64,000 nucleotides of DNA from an uncultured Campylobacter sp. (GCF_937997535.1 NZ_CALKTT010000093.1:47820-111819), one strand, 5' to 3'; numbered from the stretch's first letter, positions 18,449-30,219 are shown. Program-made: numbers and translations. The notes: generated from the letters alone by a model not told the origin.

Positions 18449-19084
18449 TTGCAAGTAGAATTTGTAGAGCAAATGCCCTCCACGCAGGAGTTTTTGGTGA
18501 ACGCCGTGCGCGAAGGCAGGGTAACGCCGCCTTTTGCGATCGCCGCAAATCGCCAAAGTGCCGGTATCGGCTCGCGCGGCAATGATTGGGAGGGCGCGAG
18601 CGGCAATCTCGCATTTTCGTTCTGTGTCACGCAGAGCGATCTGCCTGCAGACGTGCCTCCGCAGTCGGCAAGCATATATTTTGCGATGATTATGCAGGAG
18701 CTTCTAGCATCGCTCGGCTCTCAGCTTTGGCTAAAATGGCCCAACGATTTTTATGTAGATGAGCGCAAAATCGGCGGGACGATGACGAATAAGATCAAAA
18801 ATACCCTCGTCTGCGGCATCGGCATGAACCTACTCGGTGCGCCCGAATATGCGGGAATTTTAGATATAAAAATCAGTGCAAAAGACGCTATAGAGGGCTT
18901 TTTTGCGCTATATGAAAATAAAATCCCGTGGAAGCAAATTTTTAGAAATTTTTCGTTACAATTCCAAAAATCGCAAAAATTTAGCGTTCATCTAGGCGGT
19001 GAAAAAATTTCGCTCGCGCAGGCTAAACTTTGCGAAGACGGATCGATCATAATAAACGAAGAAAGGGTTTATGCTTTAAGATGA
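18449..19084 (+). CDS. birA: Biotin--[acetyl-CoA carboxylase] ligase
   Basis: Class I biotin protein ligase of 211 residues with no N-terminal DNA-binding domain, so it should attach biotin to AccB without repressing transcription. Motifs are VEQMPSTQEF, the biotinyl-AMP loop region AIAANRQSAGIGSRGNDW, KWPNDFYVDERKIGGTM and LVCGIGMNL. The start is TTG 18449 with AAGGAG at 18437-18442. Its stop overlaps the parA start (ATGA), which implies coupling to the partition genes, as in C. jejuni. Confidence 0.92.
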   Translation: MQVEFVEQMPSTQEFLVNAVREGRVTPPFAIAANRQSAGIGSRGNDWEGASGNLAFSFCVTQSDLPADVPPQSASIYFAMIMQELLASLGSQLWLKWPNDFYVDERKIGGTMTNKIKNTLVCGIGMNLLGAPEYAGILDIKISAKDAIEGFFALYENKIPWKQIFRNFSLQFQKSQKFSVHLGGEKISLAQAKLCEDGSIIINEERVYALR

Positions 19085-19872
19085 GTGAAGTAATTACGAT
19101 AGCAAATCAAAAAGGCGGCGTCGGGAAGACGACCACGGCGGTTAATCTCGCTGCGTCGCTAGCGATAAAGAAAAAGCGGGTTCTACTGATCGACGTAGAT
19201 CCTCAGGCGAACGCTACGACCGGGCTTGGCTTTAACCGCAGCGACTTTGAATTTAACATTTATCACGTCCTAACGGGGCGTAAGAGCATGTCCGAAGTGA
19301 TCCAAAAGACCGAACTTGAGTTTATGGATCTGGTGCCGTCAAATATCGGACTTGTAGGCATCGAGCGCGAAGTAAGTGAAGAGAAAGACTTCAAACTAAT
19401 GCTAAAAAATAAAATTTCCGAGGTTAAGGACAGATATGATTTCATCATCATAGATTCGCCGCCGACGCTCGGTAGCATTACGGTAAATGCCTTGGTCGCA
19501 AGCGATAGCGTCATCATCCCGATTCAGTGCGAATTCTACGCGCTTGAAGGCGTCGCGTTGATCCTAAATACCGTAAAAGTCGTCAAGCAAACGCTCAATA
19601 AAAATTTAAAAATTCGCGGATTTTTGCCGACAATGTACAGCTTGCAAAACAACCTCGCCAAAGAAACGGTCGCGAATTTACGCGAGTATTTCGACGATAA
19701 GCTCTTTCGTATCGGTAAGAGTGATGATCTAGTCATCATCCCGCGCAATATCAAGCTAGCCGAAAGCCCAAGCTTTGGCAAGCCGGTAGTTTTATACGAT
19801 ATAAAATCTGCTGGTTCCATCGCCTATCAAGACCTCGCTAAATCCATAATGGAGCAAAAATGGGCAAGGTAA
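19081..19872 (+). CDS. parA: ParA/Soj chromosome-partitioning ATPase
   Basis: Deviant-Walker ATPase that moves ParB-bound origins, 263 residues. The P-loop KGGVGKTTT (from residue 11, signature lysine included), LIDVDPQANATTGLG and IIIDSPPTLGSITVNAL are all present. The N-terminus is short, without the helix-turn-helix of plasmid type Ia ParA. ATG 19081 overlaps the birA stop, and the 17 codons upstream in frame are not used. It overlaps parB by 13 bp. Confidence 0.96.
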   Translation: MSEVITIANQKGGVGKTTTAVNLAASLAIKKKRVLLIDVDPQANATTGLGFNRSDFEFNIYHVLTGRKSMSEVIQKTELEFMDLVPSNIGLVGIEREVSEEKDFKLMLKNKISEVKDRYDFIIIDSPPTLGSITVNALVASDSVIIPIQCEFYALEGVALILNTVKVVKQTLNKNLKIRGFLPTMYSLQNNLAKETVANLREYFDDKLFRIGKSDDLVIIPRNIKLAESPSFGKPVVLYDIKSAGSIAYQDLAKSIMEQKWAR

Positions 19873-20723
19873 AAAGAGCGCTCGGGCGCGGGCTCGGTGC
19901 TATTTTAGATGACGTAGAAAGCTCCTATAACAGGGAGCTAGAAAGCGGAAATGCAGATAGTTTAGTTATCGAAATCGATGTCGATAAAATCGAGCCAAAT
20001 CCATATCAACCGCGTCAAAGCTTCGATGAGGAGGCACTTAGGCAGCTGAGCGAAAGCATCGCCCGTCACGGGCTTATTCAGCCTATCATCGTTATTCAAA
20101 AAGATGATTCTTACGTCCTTATCGCCGGCGAACGACGCCTAAGAGCGACGAAGCTTTTGGGCGAGAGTAAAATCAAAGCCGTAGTCGCGGACATAAAATC
20201 TCAAAATTTAAGAGAGCTTGCCCTCATCGAAAATATCCAGCGCGAGGATCTAAATCCTATCGAGCTTGCTAAGTCCTATAAGGAGCTCATCGGCGAATAC
20301 ATGATTACGCAAGAGGAGTTAGCCGACATCATCAAAAAGTCCCGCACGCAGATTACCAATACGCTAAGGCTTTTAAATTTATGCTCCGAAGTGCAAGACG
20401 CCATAAGCGCAGATAAAATTTCGCAAGGGCACGCCAAGATAATGGTTGGACTCGAAAAAGAGGATCAAATTTTAGCTCTAAATACCATTTTAGGACAGCG
20501 CCTAAGCGTAAGAGATACCGAAAATTTAGTAAAAAAGCTCAAAGATAAAACCGTTCCGAAAGAGAAAAAGTTTGGCGTGGAATTTCAAAGCTTCAAGCCT
20601 GAGCTTTTAAAGCTAAAGGCCAAGCTTGATCAATTTGGTAAAATAAGTATCAAAGAGCGTAAAATTTCGATCGAATTTAGCGAAATTTTACAAATTTCCG
20701 AGTTTTTAAAGAAAATCGGATGA
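19860..20723 (+). CDS. parB: ParB/Spo0J partition protein
   Basis: CTP-dependent centromere-binding protein, 287 residues. It starts with the ParA-stimulating basic peptide KVKRALGRGLGAIL. The ParB/Srx nucleotide-binding domain has NPYQPRQSFDE and VLIAGERRLRATKLL plus LIENIQREDLNPIELA. A helix-turn-helix region (ITQEELADIIKKSRTQITN) and a C-terminal dimerisation segment follow. The gene overlaps parA. No copy of the canonical parS palindrome was spotted in this window by eye. Confidence 0.95.
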   Translation: MGKVKRALGRGLGAILDDVESSYNRELESGNADSLVIEIDVDKIEPNPYQPRQSFDEEALRQLSESIARHGLIQPIIVIQKDDSYVLIAGERRLRATKLLGESKIKAVVADIKSQNLRELALIENIQREDLNPIELAKSYKELIGEYMITQEELADIIKKSRTQITNTLRLLNLCSEVQDAISADKISQGHAKIMVGLEKEDQILALNTILGQRLSVRDTENLVKKLKDKTVPKEKKFGVEFQSFKPELLKLKAKLDQFGKISIKERKISIEFSEILQISEFLKKIG

Positions 20724-20797
20724 TTTTTTATAGTGTATTTTAATTTTTCATATTGTAAAATACGCATTTTGTTTAAAACTAACCTAGAGGAGGTGCG

Positions 20798-21220
20798 ATG
20801 CTAGACGTAAGTTTGACCGCCATGATAACGACCATCGTCGTATTTTTAGCTTTGATTTACTTCTTAAATATCAAGCTTTATAGACCGCTACTTTTGCATA
20901 TGGAAAAGCGAGAAGCTATTATTAAAGAAGATGAGGCAAATGCGATGAAAAACGCACAGGATGCAGATGCCGATAAAGCAGAGATCGTAAGGATCATGGA
21001 TGCTGCGAAGTTGCAAGCTGTTAAAATAAAGCAAGAGGCGATGGATAGTGCGAAGCAGGCTGCCGCTAGAGAAATAGCCGAGAAAAAAGCCGCGATGGAG
21101 GAGGATTTTGATCAATTCTTAGGCGGTTTGGATGAGCAAAAGCGCAACCTAAAAAATGATTTGCAAGCCAAAATTCCGGAATTTAAAAATGCTCTAAGTA
21201 GCGCTGTGGCTAAAGTATGA
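20798..21220 (+). CDS. atpF': F0F1 ATP synthase subunit b'
   Basis: Peripheral-stalk subunit of 140 residues: one N-terminal membrane helix (ALIYFLNIKLYRPLLLHM region) and a long charged coiled coil. It begins the ATP synthase cluster, 75 bp after parB, behind a strong AGGAGG. Epsilonproteobacteria carry divergent b and b' genes in tandem, and the next gene is b. Confidence 0.92.
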   Translation: MLDVSLTAMITTIVVFLALIYFLNIKLYRPLLLHMEKREAIIKEDEANAMKNAQDADADKAEIVRIMDAAKLQAVKIKQEAMDSAKQAAAREIAEKKAAMEEDFDQFLGGLDEQKRNLKNDLQAKIPEFKNALSSAVAKV

Positions 21221-21230
21221 GGATTTCAGT

Positions 21231-21746
21231 ATGAAAAAATATCTATTTTTATTTATAATTCCCGCGCTTGTTTTAGCAAGCGGTGGGCACGATGGGGTCA
21301 AAGACTACGACGTGCTGTGGCGAAGCATAAATTTCATTTTGTTTTTCGGAATTTTGTTTTATCTTTTAAAAGGTCCCGCAAAAGCAGCATATCAAGGTAG
21401 AATCAACGGCATCGCATCTAGACTTGAGGCTAATCAAAAAATTTTAAAAGAGTCTGCAGCTCGCAAGGAACAAGCTAAAAAAGATTTGCAAGATGCTAAG
21501 GTTCAAGGCGCAGCTTTAATTGAAACTGCTAAAAAAGAGATCGTGTTCGCCGCCGAAAAGATAAAAAATGCGACCGAGCAAGAGATTGCGAATTTGCAAA
21601 AATCTTTCGATGAGCAGAAGAGCTTTGAGGCGCGCAAGATCAAAAAAGAGGTCGTAAGCGAGATACTGGATGACGTTTTTGCATCGGATGACATTAAATT
21701 CGGTCAAGACAAACTGGTTAAAATCGTAGAGAAAAAGGTCGGATGA
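21231..21746 (+). CDS. atpF: F0F1 ATP synthase subunit b
   Basis: 171-residue peripheral-stalk subunit. Residues 1-17 are a signal-like hydrophobic segment (KKYLFLFIIPALVLASGG), and a second membrane helix (INFILFFGILFYLLKGP) follows, then a coiled coil rich in Lys/Glu/Ala. A cleavable-looking N-terminus on b is usual in Campylobacter. It overlaps atpH by 4 bp. Confidence 0.94.
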   Translation: MKKYLFLFIIPALVLASGGHDGVKDYDVLWRSINFILFFGILFYLLKGPAKAAYQGRINGIASRLEANQKILKESAARKEQAKKDLQDAKVQGAALIETAKKEIVFAAEKIKNATEQEIANLQKSFDEQKSFEARKIKKEVVSEILDDVFASDDIKFGQDKLVKIVEKKVG

Positions 21747-22276
21747 TGATAAATAACACCTCAAAAAGATATGTAAACGCCCTGATGCTGAGCTATAAAA
21801 AAGATGAACTAGGCTCTGTTTTGCAGACGCTCGAGAGCGTCGCGAGCGCATTTAGAATTCCAAAATTCCAAGATATTGTGAAATCTCCGACGCTAAAAGA
21901 GGAATCCAAAGTGGAACTTATTGCGTCGTTTATAAAAAATCCAAGCGAAAAAATCGTAAATTTTATTAAACTTTTAGCTAAGAATAGGCGTATTGCGCTA
22001 ATCCCGCAGATAGTTGAGGAACTGCGCAAGAATATTGCGGCGCTGGATAATAAATACTTAGGTAAAATTTATTCCGCTACCGAAATAGACGCCGCGAAAA
22101 TAAAAGAGCTAGAGACTAAAATTTCAAAGAAATTTAATGCAGATATTACTCTGCAACCTGTTAAAAGCGAGCTTGAGGGTATTAAGATCGAAGTCGAGGA
22201 TCTTGGATTTGAGATTAGTTTTTCAGTTGATAGATTGAAACAAAAAATGAGCGAATATATTTTAAAAGCAATTTAA
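21743..22276 (+). CDS. atpH: F0F1 ATP synthase subunit delta
   Basis: Links the F1 head to the peripheral stalk, 177 residues. SKRYVNALML at the N-terminus and the C-terminal pattern IEVEDLGFEISFSVDRLKQK agree with OSCP/delta. There are two adjacent ATG codons (21743 and 21746). The first overlaps the atpF stop and I keep it, but the choice is not settled by the ribosome binding site. Confidence 0.92.
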   Translation: MMINNTSKRYVNALMLSYKKDELGSVLQTLESVASAFRIPKFQDIVKSPTLKEESKVELIASFIKNPSEKIVNFIKLLAKNRRIALIPQIVEELRKNIAALDNKYLGKIYSATEIDAAKIKELETKISKKFNADITLQPVKSELEGIKIEVEDLGFEISFSVDRLKQKMSEYILKAI

Positions 22277-22287
22277 AGGAGTAAAGC

Positions 22288-23802
22288 GTGGGTGCGAAAA
22301 TTAAGGCAGACGAAATCAGTAGCATAATCAAAGAGCGAATCGAAAATTTCGATCTTAGCGTTGATATCGAAGAAACCGGCAAAGTCGTTTCGGTCGCAGA
22401 CGGTGTTGCTAATGTTTACGGCTTAAAAAACGTAATGGCTAACGAGATGGTCGAATTCGAAAACGGAGCTCGTGGTATCGCGTTAAATTTAGAGGAGAGC
22501 AGTGTCGGCATCGTTATTTTAGGCGATACTAGCGGTATTAACGAAAGTAGTAGCGTTAAAAGACTGGGTAAGCTTTTGCGCGTTCCGGTAGGTGATGCCC
22601 TAATAGGTCGCGTGGTAAACGCTCTAGGCGAACCGATTGACGGCAAAGGCGCGATAGAGACCAGCGATACTAGATTTGTCGAAGAAAAGGCTAAAGGCAT
22701 CATGGCTCGTAAATCCGTTCACGAGCCACTTCAAACCGGCCTTAAGGCGATCGACGCGCTAGTGCCGATCGGTCGCGGACAGCGCGAGCTCATCATCGGC
22801 GACCGCCAAACAGGAAAAACCACCGTTGCTGTTGATACCATCATCAATCAAAAGGGTCAAGACGTCATCTGCATATATGTAGCAATCGGTCAGAAACAAT
22901 CCACCGTCGCACAAGTCGTTAAAAAGCTTGAAGAGTACGGCGCGATGGATTATACGATCGTAGTTGCGGCGGGTGCTAGCGAGGCGGCTGCGCTTCAGTA
23001 TTTGGCTCCGTATTCGGGCTGCACCATGGGCGAGTATTTCAGAGATAACTCCCGCCACGCGCTTATCATCTATGACGATCTTAGCAAACACGCGGTTGCG
23101 TACCGCGAGATGTCGCTTATCTTGCGTCGTCCGCCGGGACGCGAGGCGTATCCTGGCGACGTATTTTACCTACACTCTCGTTTGCTTGAGCGCGCTAGCA
23201 AACTAAGCGATGCACTCGGTGCAGGCAGCCTAACGGCGCTTCCTATTATCGAGACGCAGGCAGGCGACGTTTCGGCGTATATCCCTACAAATGTCATCTC
23301 TATCACCGACGGTCAAATTTTCCTAGAATCTGGTCTATTTAACTCAGGAATTCGTCCTGCGATCAACGTAGGTCTTTCGGTTAGCCGCGTCGGCGGTTCC
23401 GCGCAGATTAAAGCGATCAAAAAGGTCTCGGGAACCTTGCGCCTAGATCTAGCTCAATACCGTGAGCTTCAGGCGTTTGCGCAGTTTGCGAGCGATTTGG
23501 ACGAGAGCAGCCGTAAGCAGCTGGATCGCGGACAAAGAATGGTCGAAATTTTAAAACAGCCTCCTTATTCGCCGCTTCCGGTCGAAAATCAAGTGGTCAT
23601 AATCTTTGCAGGAAGCCGCGGATTTTTAGACGACGTGCCTACGAGCTCAATTGGTAAATTCGAAGCTGAGCTCTATCCGTATATCGAGGCAAAATATCCT
23701 GAAATTTTTGAAGAAATTAGAAGTAAAAAGACCATCGAGAAGGATTTGGAAGAAAATTTAATCAAGGCTCTAAATGACTTTAAAGCGACCTTTGCCGCTT
23801 AA
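22288..23802 (+). CDS. atpA: F0F1 ATP synthase subunit alpha
   Basis: Non-catalytic nucleotide-binding F1 subunit, 504 residues, full length. P-loop [13 protein letters not shown], the [21 protein letters not shown] region, [21 protein letters not shown], and the signature [17 protein letters not shown] are all present. A GTG start is preceded by AAAGGAG. It follows atpH by 11 bp. Confidence 0.98.
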   Translation: MGAKIKADEISSIIKERIENFDLSVDIEETGKVVSVADGVANVYGLKNVMANEMVEFENGARGIALNLEESSVGIVILGDTSGINESSSVKRLGKLLRVPVGDALIGRVVNALGEPIDGKGAIETSDTRFVEEKAKGIMARKSVHEPLQTGLKAIDALVPIGRGQRELIIGDRQTGKTTVAVDTIINQKGQDVICIYVAIGQKQSTVAQVVKKLEEYGAMDYTIVVAAGASEAAALQYLAPYSGCTMGEYFRDNSRHALIIYDDLSKHAVAYREMSLILRRPPGREAYPGDVFYLHSRLLERASKLSDALGAGSLTALPIIETQAGDVSAYIPTNVISITDGQIFLESGLFNSGIRPAINVGLSVSRVGGSAQIKAIKKVSGTLRLDLAQYRELQAFAQFASDLDESSRKQLDRGQRMVEILKQPPYSPLPVENQVVIIFAGSRGFLDDVPTSSIGKFEAELYPYIEAKYPEIFEEIRSKKTIEKDLEENLIKALNDFKATFAA

Positions 23803-23814
23803 AAGGGCTAAATT

Positions 23815-26132
<2,318 letters not shown>

Positions 26133-26142
26133 GAATTTTAAG

Positions 26143-26547
26143 ATGAAAGAATTTTTGCTTTTAGATATCGTTACGCCCGAAGGGATGGTCTTTTCGGGTG
26201 AGGTCAAATCCGTCCAGCTCCCCGGCATTACTGGCGAAATGGGTATTTTGCCAGGGCATGCGAGCTTGCTAACGGGACTTAAAGACAAAAGCGAAGGCGG
26301 AGTCGTTGAGATCGTAGATAAAGACGGCAAAAAGCAGCTTGTTTTGGTAAACGACGGATTTTTGGAAGTTACCGAAGAAAAAACTACTATCCTAGCCACT
26401 CAAGCCGTAGCTATCGGAGGCGATAGCGAAAGCGCCGTAGCGAAGTCTTTGCAGCGCGCCAAAGATATGCTTGCGTCCATTAGCTCCGATGCGGCAAATT
26501 CTGCAGCGATTATGGCTAGAGTCGACGAATTCGCAAGGCAAAGTTAA
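26143..26547 (+). CDS. atpC: F0F1 ATP synthase subunit epsilon
   Basis: 134-residue rotor subunit. The N-terminal beta-sandwich has LDIVTPEGMVFSGEVKSVQL and GEMGILPGHASLLTGL, and the C-terminal two-helix part contains LQRAKDMLAS. It is the last ATP synthase gene. tolQ starts two bases after its stop, so the Tol genes are probably co-transcribed. Confidence 0.96.
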   Translation: MKEFLLLDIVTPEGMVFSGEVKSVQLPGITGEMGILPGHASLLTGLKDKSEGGVVEIVDKDGKKQLVLVNDGFLEVTEEKTTILATQAVAIGGDSESAVAKSLQRAKDMLASISSDAANSAAIMARVDEFARQS

Positions 26548-26549
26548 AT

Positions 26550-27125
26550 ATGCTAGATCTAATTTTAAGTTATTTTACGAGAAGCACGTTTATTACGATA
26601 TTCGTGCTTTCTTGGTTATCCGTCTATTTTATCGTCACTTTTACGATTTTGATCTCCAGATTTGTAGGGCTTAGTGCGTGGCAACACCGCGAAGCAAAGG
26701 CACTCGAATCCTTGCTGATGGGTGGTAGGATTTCGCTTTCGGGCTCTATTTTTCAAAAAGTAAATACCGATAAAATTTCAAAAGAAGCCCTGGAAATTTA
26801 TAAAGGCAAAGCCGAACGCGACTCCACTAGCGGACTTACTTGGCTATCTATCGTCGCCTCCACTTCGCCGTTTATCGGGCTATTTGGTACGGTCGTTAGT
26901 ATACTTCACACATTTTCCAAGCTCGGTGGCGGAAATTCCGGCATCGATACTATCGCTCCTGCGATCAGTGAGGCGCTAGTTGCCACAGGATGTGGAATTT
27001 TTGTAGCGATCCCCGCATACACCTTTAGCTTACTTATAAAACGCAAAGCATACGAAGTTATGAGCATTATAAATCGTACAGCGGATATTTTGCTATTTAA
27101 AGCAAACACTGGAAAAGCTATTTAA
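26550..27125 (+). CDS. tolQ: TolQ/ExbB-type proton channel subunit
   Basis: Inner-membrane stator subunit that uses proton motive force, 191 residues. There are three predicted membrane helices: near residues 15-37, around WLSIVASTSPFIGLFGTVVS, and GCGIFVAIPAYTFSLLI. The MotA/TolQ/ExbB signature GLFGTVVSI is present. Neighbours tolR, tolA, tolB, pal and cpoB make the Tol role more likely than a TonB role, although C. jejuni annotation uses the name ExbB. The stop overlaps the tolR start. Confidence 0.9.
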   Translation: MLDLILSYFTRSTFITIFVLSWLSVYFIVTFTILISRFVGLSAWQHREAKALESLLMGGRISLSGSIFQKVNTDKISKEALEIYKGKAERDSTSGLTWLSIVASTSPFIGLFGTVVSILHTFSKLGGGNSGIDTIAPAISEALVATGCGIFVAIPAYTFSLLIKRKAYEVMSIINRTADILLFKANTGKAI

Positions 27126-27523
27126 TGTATAATTTCGACGAAAATCCAGAGTTAAATATCACTCCGCTCGTCGATATTATGCTTGTTTTGCTAGCGATTT
27201 TAATGGTCGCGCAAACGGCGATTATCTACGATGAAAAGATCGAACTGCCTAGCGGCTCAAAAGCACAGGTTTCGGAAAATACCGCGGAATTCTTGCTTGT
27301 GCGTATCGGCGAAGATCGCAAGGTTTATATCGACAAAAGCTCGATGAGCCTAGCTGAATTCCCGGATAATCTCGTACTGCTTAAAGGCACCGGCAAGTAT
27401 AGCTTGGAAAAACCCGTCTATATCCAAGCCGATAAAAGACTCGTTTACGACGATGTAATGTTTGTCTTAAAGAGCTTAAAGCAAGCGGGTTTTACTAAAG
27501 TCGCGCTTCAAACAAATGGCTAA
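27125..27523 (+). CDS. tolR: TolR/ExbD-type channel subunit
   Basis: 132-residue partner of TolQ with a single membrane helix bearing the essential Asp (NITPLVDIMLVLLAILMVAQ) and a periplasmic domain ending VMFVLKSLKQAGFTKVALQT. Overlaps at both ends with tolQ and tolA indicate one transcript. Confidence 0.93.
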   Translation: MYNFDENPELNITPLVDIMLVLLAILMVAQTAIIYDEKIELPSGSKAQVSENTAEFLLVRIGEDRKVYIDKSSMSLAEFPDNLVLLKGTGKYSLEKPVYIQADKRLVYDDVMFVLKSLKQAGFTKVALQTNG

Positions 27524-28490
27524 TTATTCAAATTTTACGGGGGTTAAATACGATAATTTTAAATCGTTTTTAATTGCCCTTTTTGCCTATCTGCTGGTGA
27601 TTTTTGTTCTTTTATATCAAATTTCAAAGCCGCAGGAAAAATTTAAAAAATATACCGACAATCCCAACGATTATATGGATGTTACTTTTGATTTCGAAAT
27701 AGATGATAAACTTCCGTCCGCGCCTGAAATCGCTAAAGAAACAAAGCAAGGCGAGTTTGAAAATAAGAATGTGAAGGATGTGCCGGAGGATAAAATTAAG
27801 ACTACGGCGCAAGTAGTTCCGCCACCTCCGGTGCAGGCGAAGCCGAAAGAGCCCGAAAAGCCGAAGGAAGAGCCGAAGCCGGAACCTAAAAAGGACGAGC
27901 CTAAGGCCGAGCCCAAAAAAGAGGAGCCAGAGCCTAAGTTGGAAGATAAACCTTCCGAAAAAGTAGTAGAGAAAAAAGAGGAAGCTAAGCCGGAGCCAAA
28001 AAAAGAGGAAAAACCGAGCTTGAGCGATCTTTTTTCGGATACGACTAAGGACAATAAGAAGCTTGAGGAGAGCGCCAAAGCTAGCGATGCGGTTCAGAGC
28101 AATAAAAAGTCCGATAAAGAAACCGCCACCTCTAGTGCTAAGGATAAAGCGGCATCTAAAAATGCTGTCGTCAAATCCGATAAGCTTGGCGGCAGGACTC
28201 AAAGGACGGGAGAATTTAACGCCTACCTCGGCGCTATAGAAAAGAGGCTTCAGGTTCTATGGAGCCGCTACGTAGTGACTGCGAAAGACGATGCGAAGAT
28301 TAGTATAACTTTCGGTGCAGATGGACGGGTCGTGGATTATAAAATCATCGAGCTCGGGCGAGAGACGGAATTTAATCAAAAGCTGCGGGATTTCTTGGAT
28401 AATCTATCGACTCAGACTTTCCCGAAGTCTCCGGACGGAGCGTCGCATGAGATCGAGACTAGGATGTCCGACGTGATGAAGACAAATTAG
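27516..28490 (+). CDS. tolA: TolA/TonB-like envelope-spanning protein
   Basis: 324-residue periplasm-spanning protein. One N-terminal membrane anchor (FLIALFAYLLVIFVLLYQI, residues 16-34) is followed by a long Pro/Lys/Glu-rich linker (residues about 100-190). A globular C-terminal domain (from about residue 230) includes TFGADGRVVDYKIIELGRET. Position between TolR and TolB supports TolA. The linker has low-complexity PKPEPKKDEPK-type repeats, which explain a long antisense open frame at 27624-28202. The C-terminal domain is duplicated as the next gene. Confidence 0.88.
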   Translation: MANYSNFTGVKYDNFKSFLIALFAYLLVIFVLLYQISKPQEKFKKYTDNPNDYMDVTFDFEIDDKLPSAPEIAKETKQGEFENKNVKDVPEDKIKTTAQVVPPPPVQAKPKEPEKPKEEPKPEPKKDEPKAEPKKEEPEPKLEDKPSEKVVEKKEEAKPEPKKEEKPSLSDLFSDTTKDNKKLEESAKASDAVQSNKKSDKETATSSAKDKAASKNAVVKSDKLGGRTQRTGEFNAYLGAIEKRLQVLWSRYVVTAKDDAKISITFGADGRVVDYKIIELGRETEFNQKLRDFLDNLSTQTFPKSPDGASHEIETRMSDVMKTN

Positions 28491-28508
28491 AATTTGTAAG
28501 GAAAAAAA

Positions 28509-28901
28509 GTGAAGAGACTTTTTTGTATTTTTGCCTTTTGCTGTATGCTTTTTGCAGAAGATGTGGATTCTGCTAAAAATTCTACCTCTTCAAATTTAAA
28601 CACTGAAATTCAAAATTCTAAAGAATTTAGGGCTTATTATGGAGATATTGTAAAGAAGCTAGAATATCTGTGGCTAAAACAAGATGCTACCACTAACGAT
28701 GACGCAGCGGTCGAGGTTACTTTCGGCGCGGACGGACGAGTGGTGGGTTATAAAATTATCGAGTTAGGTCGCGATATAAAATTTAACCAAAAGCTTGACA
28801 GATTTTTAAAGGGGCTTTCGGAGCAAAATTTTTCAAAATCCCCGGATAATAAACTTCATAAACTTAATATAAGATTAACCGAGATTGCGAAATCAAATTA
28901 A
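28509..28901 (+). CDS. Secreted stand-alone copy of the TolA C-terminal domain
   Basis: 130 residues: a signal peptide (KRLFCIFAFCCMLFAE) and then a domain closely matching the C-terminus of the preceding gene (EVTFGADGRVVGYKIIELGR here, ISITFGADGRVVDYKIIELG there). It lacks the membrane anchor and linker, so it would be free in the periplasm. It probably arose by tandem duplication of the tolA 3' end. The start is GTG 28509 behind AAGGAAAA. It is followed 15 bp later by tolB. Role unknown; it could bind Pal or TolB in competition with TolA. Confidence 0.8.
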   Translation: MKRLFCIFAFCCMLFAEDVDSAKNSTSSNLNTEIQNSKEFRAYYGDIVKKLEYLWLKQDATTNDDAAVEVTFGADGRVVGYKIIELGRDIKFNQKLDRFLKGLSEQNFSKSPDNKLHKLNIRLTEIAKSN

Positions 28902-28916
28902 ATTTAAGGAGAAAAG

Positions 28917-30164
28917 ATGAAGAAACTACTTTTGATTCTTGCATTTTGTAGTAGCATTTTCGCGGCAGATGCGACTATGTCTATCGTAAACGAAGGGGTA
29001 AATCTACCTAAAATCGTTGTTCAGGATGCATCGAACCTTGCAAATTCAGAATTTGGCAACAAATTCTTTAAACTTATGGTGGGTGATCTAAAGGTCGGTG
29101 CGACTTTTGAAGTCAGCGACGAGTATCTACAAAGCAGCTATGATGCGGGCGCTTCCGATAATCTAGGCTCTAGCGGTGCCGCTCTGATCGTGCGCTACGC
29201 GGTAAGTGATAAAAGCTCGCCGATGAGCCTAAAAGCCAAAGTACTTGAAGCGAACAGCGGCAGGGTGATGTACGAGAAGAGCTTTACGCTTTCAAATGCC
29301 GAAAAGTATCCGTTTTTGGCACACATGGCGGTATCTGAGATCGTCAAGCAGCTAGGGTACTCAAACGTCGATTGGATGAAGGAGATGATTTTGCTCTCTC
29401 GCTACACTTCGACGCGTGAGAGCGAGATCATGGTGGCTGACTATACGCTTACTTACCAGCAGGTTGTGCTTCGCGGCGGATTAAATATCTTCCCTAAATG
29501 GGCAAGCGCAGCGCAGAACGAATTTTATTATACCTACTATGTCAATAAAAATACGCCCGCTATCTATAAATTTAATCTATCCAACGGCAGCAAGAGTAAA
29601 ATTTTTACCGGTCACGGCATGACAATAGCTTCGGATGTAAGTGCCGACGGCAGAAAGCTTCTAATTACCAATGCGCCTAAAGATCAACCCGATATTTATT
29701 TGTATGATATAGCCTCGGGCAGCGCTAAGCAAATTACCGATTACGCTGGCATTGATGTAAATGGAAATTTTATCGACGGCGATTCGCGCGTGGCTTTTGT
29801 GAGCGATCGTCTGGGTTATCCAAACGTATTTGCCACTAGCATAAACGGCGGCAACGTTCAGCAGCTCGTCTATCACGGCAAAAATAACAACTCCATTAGC
29901 ACAAATGGCAATTACGTTACTTACTCTAGTCGCGACGGCGGGGGCGGATTTAATATATATTTAATCTCTACTCAAACCGATATGATTCGCCAGTTAACGG
30001 CTAGTGGCAAAAATATGTTTCCTAGATTTTCTAGCGATGGCGGCAGCATTATGTTTATCAAGCAAGACGGCGGCGGAAGCTCGGTAGGTATTATCAGAGT
30101 TAACGAGAATAAAAGTTTTCAATTTCCGTTAAGAGTGGGTAAAATTCAGTCTGTTGATTGGTAA
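28917..30164 (+). CDS. tolB: Tol-Pal system beta-propeller protein TolB
   Basis: Periplasmic protein of 415 residues. A signal peptide (KKLLLILAFCSSIFAAD) is followed by an N-terminal TolB domain to about residue 170. A C-terminal beta-propeller has repeated blades such as ASDVSADGRKLLITNAPKDQ, DIYLYDIASGSAKQITD and FPRFSSDGGSIMFI. It binds Pal and the TolA system to keep outer membrane and peptidoglycan linked. AAGGAG precedes the ATG. Confidence 0.94.
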   Translation: MKKLLLILAFCSSIFAADATMSIVNEGVNLPKIVVQDASNLANSEFGNKFFKLMVGDLKVGATFEVSDEYLQSSYDAGASDNLGSSGAALIVRYAVSDKSSPMSLKAKVLEANSGRVMYEKSFTLSNAEKYPFLAHMAVSEIVKQLGYSNVDWMKEMILLSRYTSTRESEIMVADYTLTYQQVVLRGGLNIFPKWASAAQNEFYYTYYVNKNTPAIYKFNLSNGSKSKIFTGHGMTIASDVSADGRKLLITNAPKDQPDIYLYDIASGSAKQITDYAGIDVNGNFIDGDSRVAFVSDRLGYPNVFATSINGGNVQQLVYHGKNNNSISTNGNYVTYSSRDGGGGFNIYLISTQTDMIRQLTASGKNMFPRFSSDGGSIMFIKQDGGGSSVGIIRVNENKSFQFPLRVGKIQSVDW

Positions 30165-30184
30165 AATATTAAAAAATCTCGTGA

Positions 30185-30190
30185 TATAAT
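30185..30190 (+). promoter_or_regulatory. Probable -10 box for pal
   Basis: TATAAT in the context GTGATATAATAA, 30 bp before the pal ATG and just after tolB, so pal can also be transcribed on its own. Confidence 0.6.
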
Positions 30191-30219
30191 AACTTCAATT
30201 TTTTTTGAAAGGATAGAAA

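Noticed and set aside
17910..18458. 182-codon open frame between fmt and birA
   Set aside because: It is composed of AAAATTTTA-type words, its product is a Phe/Lys/Tyr/Arg string without fold signals, and the fmt overlap gives no sensible start. Described as a repeat instead.
19860..20723. parS centromere near parB
   Set aside because: No copy of the canonical 16-bp parS palindrome or close variant was spotted; a computed search would be needed to be sure.
27624..28202. 192-codon minus-strand frame opposite tolA
   Set aside because: It is the antisense of the Pro/Lys/Glu-rich linker, which yields a Leu/Phe/Arg string by codon complementarity.
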